Positions 6,454 through 7,240 of a DNA stretch of 7,240 nucleotides are shown here, piece by piece; position 1 is the first letter of the stretch; the number at the start of each line of letters is the position of its first letter. Source of the stretch: Balneolales bacterium (GTDB taxonomy: Bacteria; Bacteroidota; Rhodothermia; Balneolales; Balneolaceae). Made by a program: the position numbers and the translations under genes. The notes under the pieces are model-generated. The model saw nothing but the letters and a program-made list of their open reading frames with translations. It searched no databases and was not told where the DNA came from. The DNA is taken from the NCBI GenBank assembly GCA_022360375.1, contig JAKSCW010000523.1, forward strand, positions 1 through 7,240, in the 5' to 3' direction.

Positions 6454-6906
6454 ATGAAAAAGCTGATTGACGTTTATGTGTACCGAATGAACTCCGGAAC
6501 CCCGGAGTTTCTGCTTTTATTGCGATCGAAAAATAAGATTTACGCCAATCAGTGGCGGATGGTAGGAGGGAAAGTACAGCAAGGGGAAACGTATTGGGAA
6601 GCAGCCCTTCGTGAAGTGAAAGAAGAGTTGAATATTGTACCGGATGAATTTTGGGTAATTCCTTCGGTGAACACATTTTATGAGGCAAAAACCGACCAGT
6701 TACATTCCATTCCTGCTTTCGCAGCTTCTTTTCCCGCAGATGCACCCATCGAACTTGACGAAGAACACACGGAATACCGCTGGGTAACCGTTGATCAAAT
6801 CGAAAGCATGATTGCATGGCCGGAACAAAAGCGATTGATCCTGCTTACCAAACACATTCTCGAACACAATCAAATTCTTCCCGAATGGCGCATCGAGCTC
6901 TCATAG
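6454..6906 (+). CDS. Nudix hydrolase, NudB-like (nucleoside triphosphate pyrophosphohydrolase)
   Basis: A 150-residue cytoplasmic Nudix enzyme predicted to hydrolyse a nucleoside diphosphate linked to another moiety. The Nudix box runs from G39 to I61: G39-x5-E45-x7-R53-E54-V-K-E57-E58-L-N60-I61. All metal-binding glutamates are present; only the late glycine is replaced by N60. E. coli NudB (dihydroneopterin triphosphate pyrophosphatase, folate pathway) also lacks that glycine, as far as I recall, and shares REVKEE and the later pattern of EH, aromatic, W, then a downstream W followed by Q. That makes a NudB-like role plausible but not proven. The ATG at 6454 is preceded by GGAAGG (6442-6447) at 6-base spacing, one of the few clear ribosome-binding sites in this window. 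The 3' end overlaps the next gene by 22 bp, which points to translational coupling in a greA-Nudix-exported protein operon. Confidence 0.9.
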   Translation: MKKLIDVYVYRMNSGTPEFLLLLRSKNKIYANQWRMVGGKVQQGETYWEAALREVKEELNIVPDEFWVIPSVNTFYEAKTDQLHSIPAFAASFPADAPIELDEEHTEYRWVTVDQIESMIAWPEQKRLILLTKHILEHNQILPEWRIELS

Positions 6907-7240
6907 TGCTCATCATTTTCCTCGTTGGATATAACGTTGAAGGATTTGGCCAGGATGCCAAATACAGGTTATCGCCCTATCCTGATATTTGGTATAACGA
7001 TGTGGATGGAATTCGATTGGGACTGCGCGTTATTGGAGAAATGGAAGGTACCTTTAAAGATGGACCACACCGGTTAGATGCCGGCGTTTGGCTGGGAACA
7101 TGGTTGCCGGAAAACCCGGTCTCGTATTATGTTTCATTTACTGAGCCGATACCGGCAATTTCTTCATACATGAACGAGGGAAGTGTTCAGGTTGAATCAT
7201 TAATTCGAACAGGCATTTCCAGGCATGGTTTGTACTTCAA
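6885..7240 (+). CDS. Exported protein of unknown function, N-terminal part (runs off the right edge)
   Basis: An ATG at 6885 inside the end of the Nudix gene opens a frame with no stop to the window edge (118 codons). The first 22 residues form a signal peptide: MAHR, a hydrophobic core ALIVLIIFLVGYNV, then a polar region ending GFG before QDAK, a usual signal peptidase I context in Bacteroidota. The mature part is rich in aromatic and alternating residues (DIWYNDVDGIRLGLRV, RLDAGVWLGTWLP, VSYYVSFTEPI), the texture of amphipathic beta strands, so an outer-membrane or periplasmic beta-rich protein is plausible. I do not recognise the family with certainty; strands of this kind remind me of C-terminal barrel segments of some exported Bacteroidota metallopeptidases. 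A GTG at 6906, overlapping the Nudix stop, is an alternative start, but it would remove the positively charged n-region (H3, R4), so ATG is preferred. Confidence 0.7.
   Translation, partial: MAHRALIVLIIFLVGYNVEGFGQDAKYRLSPYPDIWYNDVDGIRLGLRVIGEMEGTFKDGPHRLDAGVWLGTWLPENPVSYYVSFTEPIPAISSYMNEGSVQVESLIRTGISRHGLYF

Overview
The window looks like ordinary chromosomal DNA from a member of the Bacteroidota or its close relatives (a Balneolota-like marine lineage is my best guess, from memory of protein style only). The clues are moderate GC, coding starts that mostly lack a Shine-Dalgarno sequence, a methionyl-tRNA synthetase with KLSTS in place of KMSKS and a C-terminal tRNA-binding domain, and a short TrmH-type methyltransferase of the kind common in that group. 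The placement is an inference.

Layout: two blocks of genes diverge from a 91-bp gap at 4517-4607. To the left, on the minus strand and in order of transcription, are a TrmH/SpoU-type RNA 2'-O-methyltransferase (4516-3980), an AbgT-family transporter (3915-2362), methionyl-tRNA synthetase metG (2159-126), and the first 41 codons of an unlisted gene (124-1). That gene starts one base after the metG stop and looks like a glycoside hydrolase family 13 (pullulanase, isoamylase or branching-type) enzyme. The 202-bp gap between abgT and metG carries a short palindrome matching the well-known 'GTCATCCCTGCGAAGGCAGGGATCC' type of dispersed intergenic repeat.

To the right, on the plus strand, are a TetA-like MFS exporter (4608-5837), a strong intrinsic terminator (5900-5934), then a tight run of greA (5964-6437), a NudB-like Nudix hydrolase (6454-6906) and the 5' part of an exported protein (from 6885) that overlaps the Nudix gene by 22 bp. 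The terminator separates the exporter from the greA run, or acts as an attenuator in the greA leader.

The genes are mostly housekeeping (translation, RNA modification, transcript cleavage, nucleotide clean-up) plus two inner-membrane transporters. I found no mobile element, CRISPR array, RNA gene, toxin-antitoxin pair or defence system, and nothing that amounts to a new biological system. The points most worth checking are the two genes cut by the window edges, the palindromic repeat, and the regulatory layout in front of greA.
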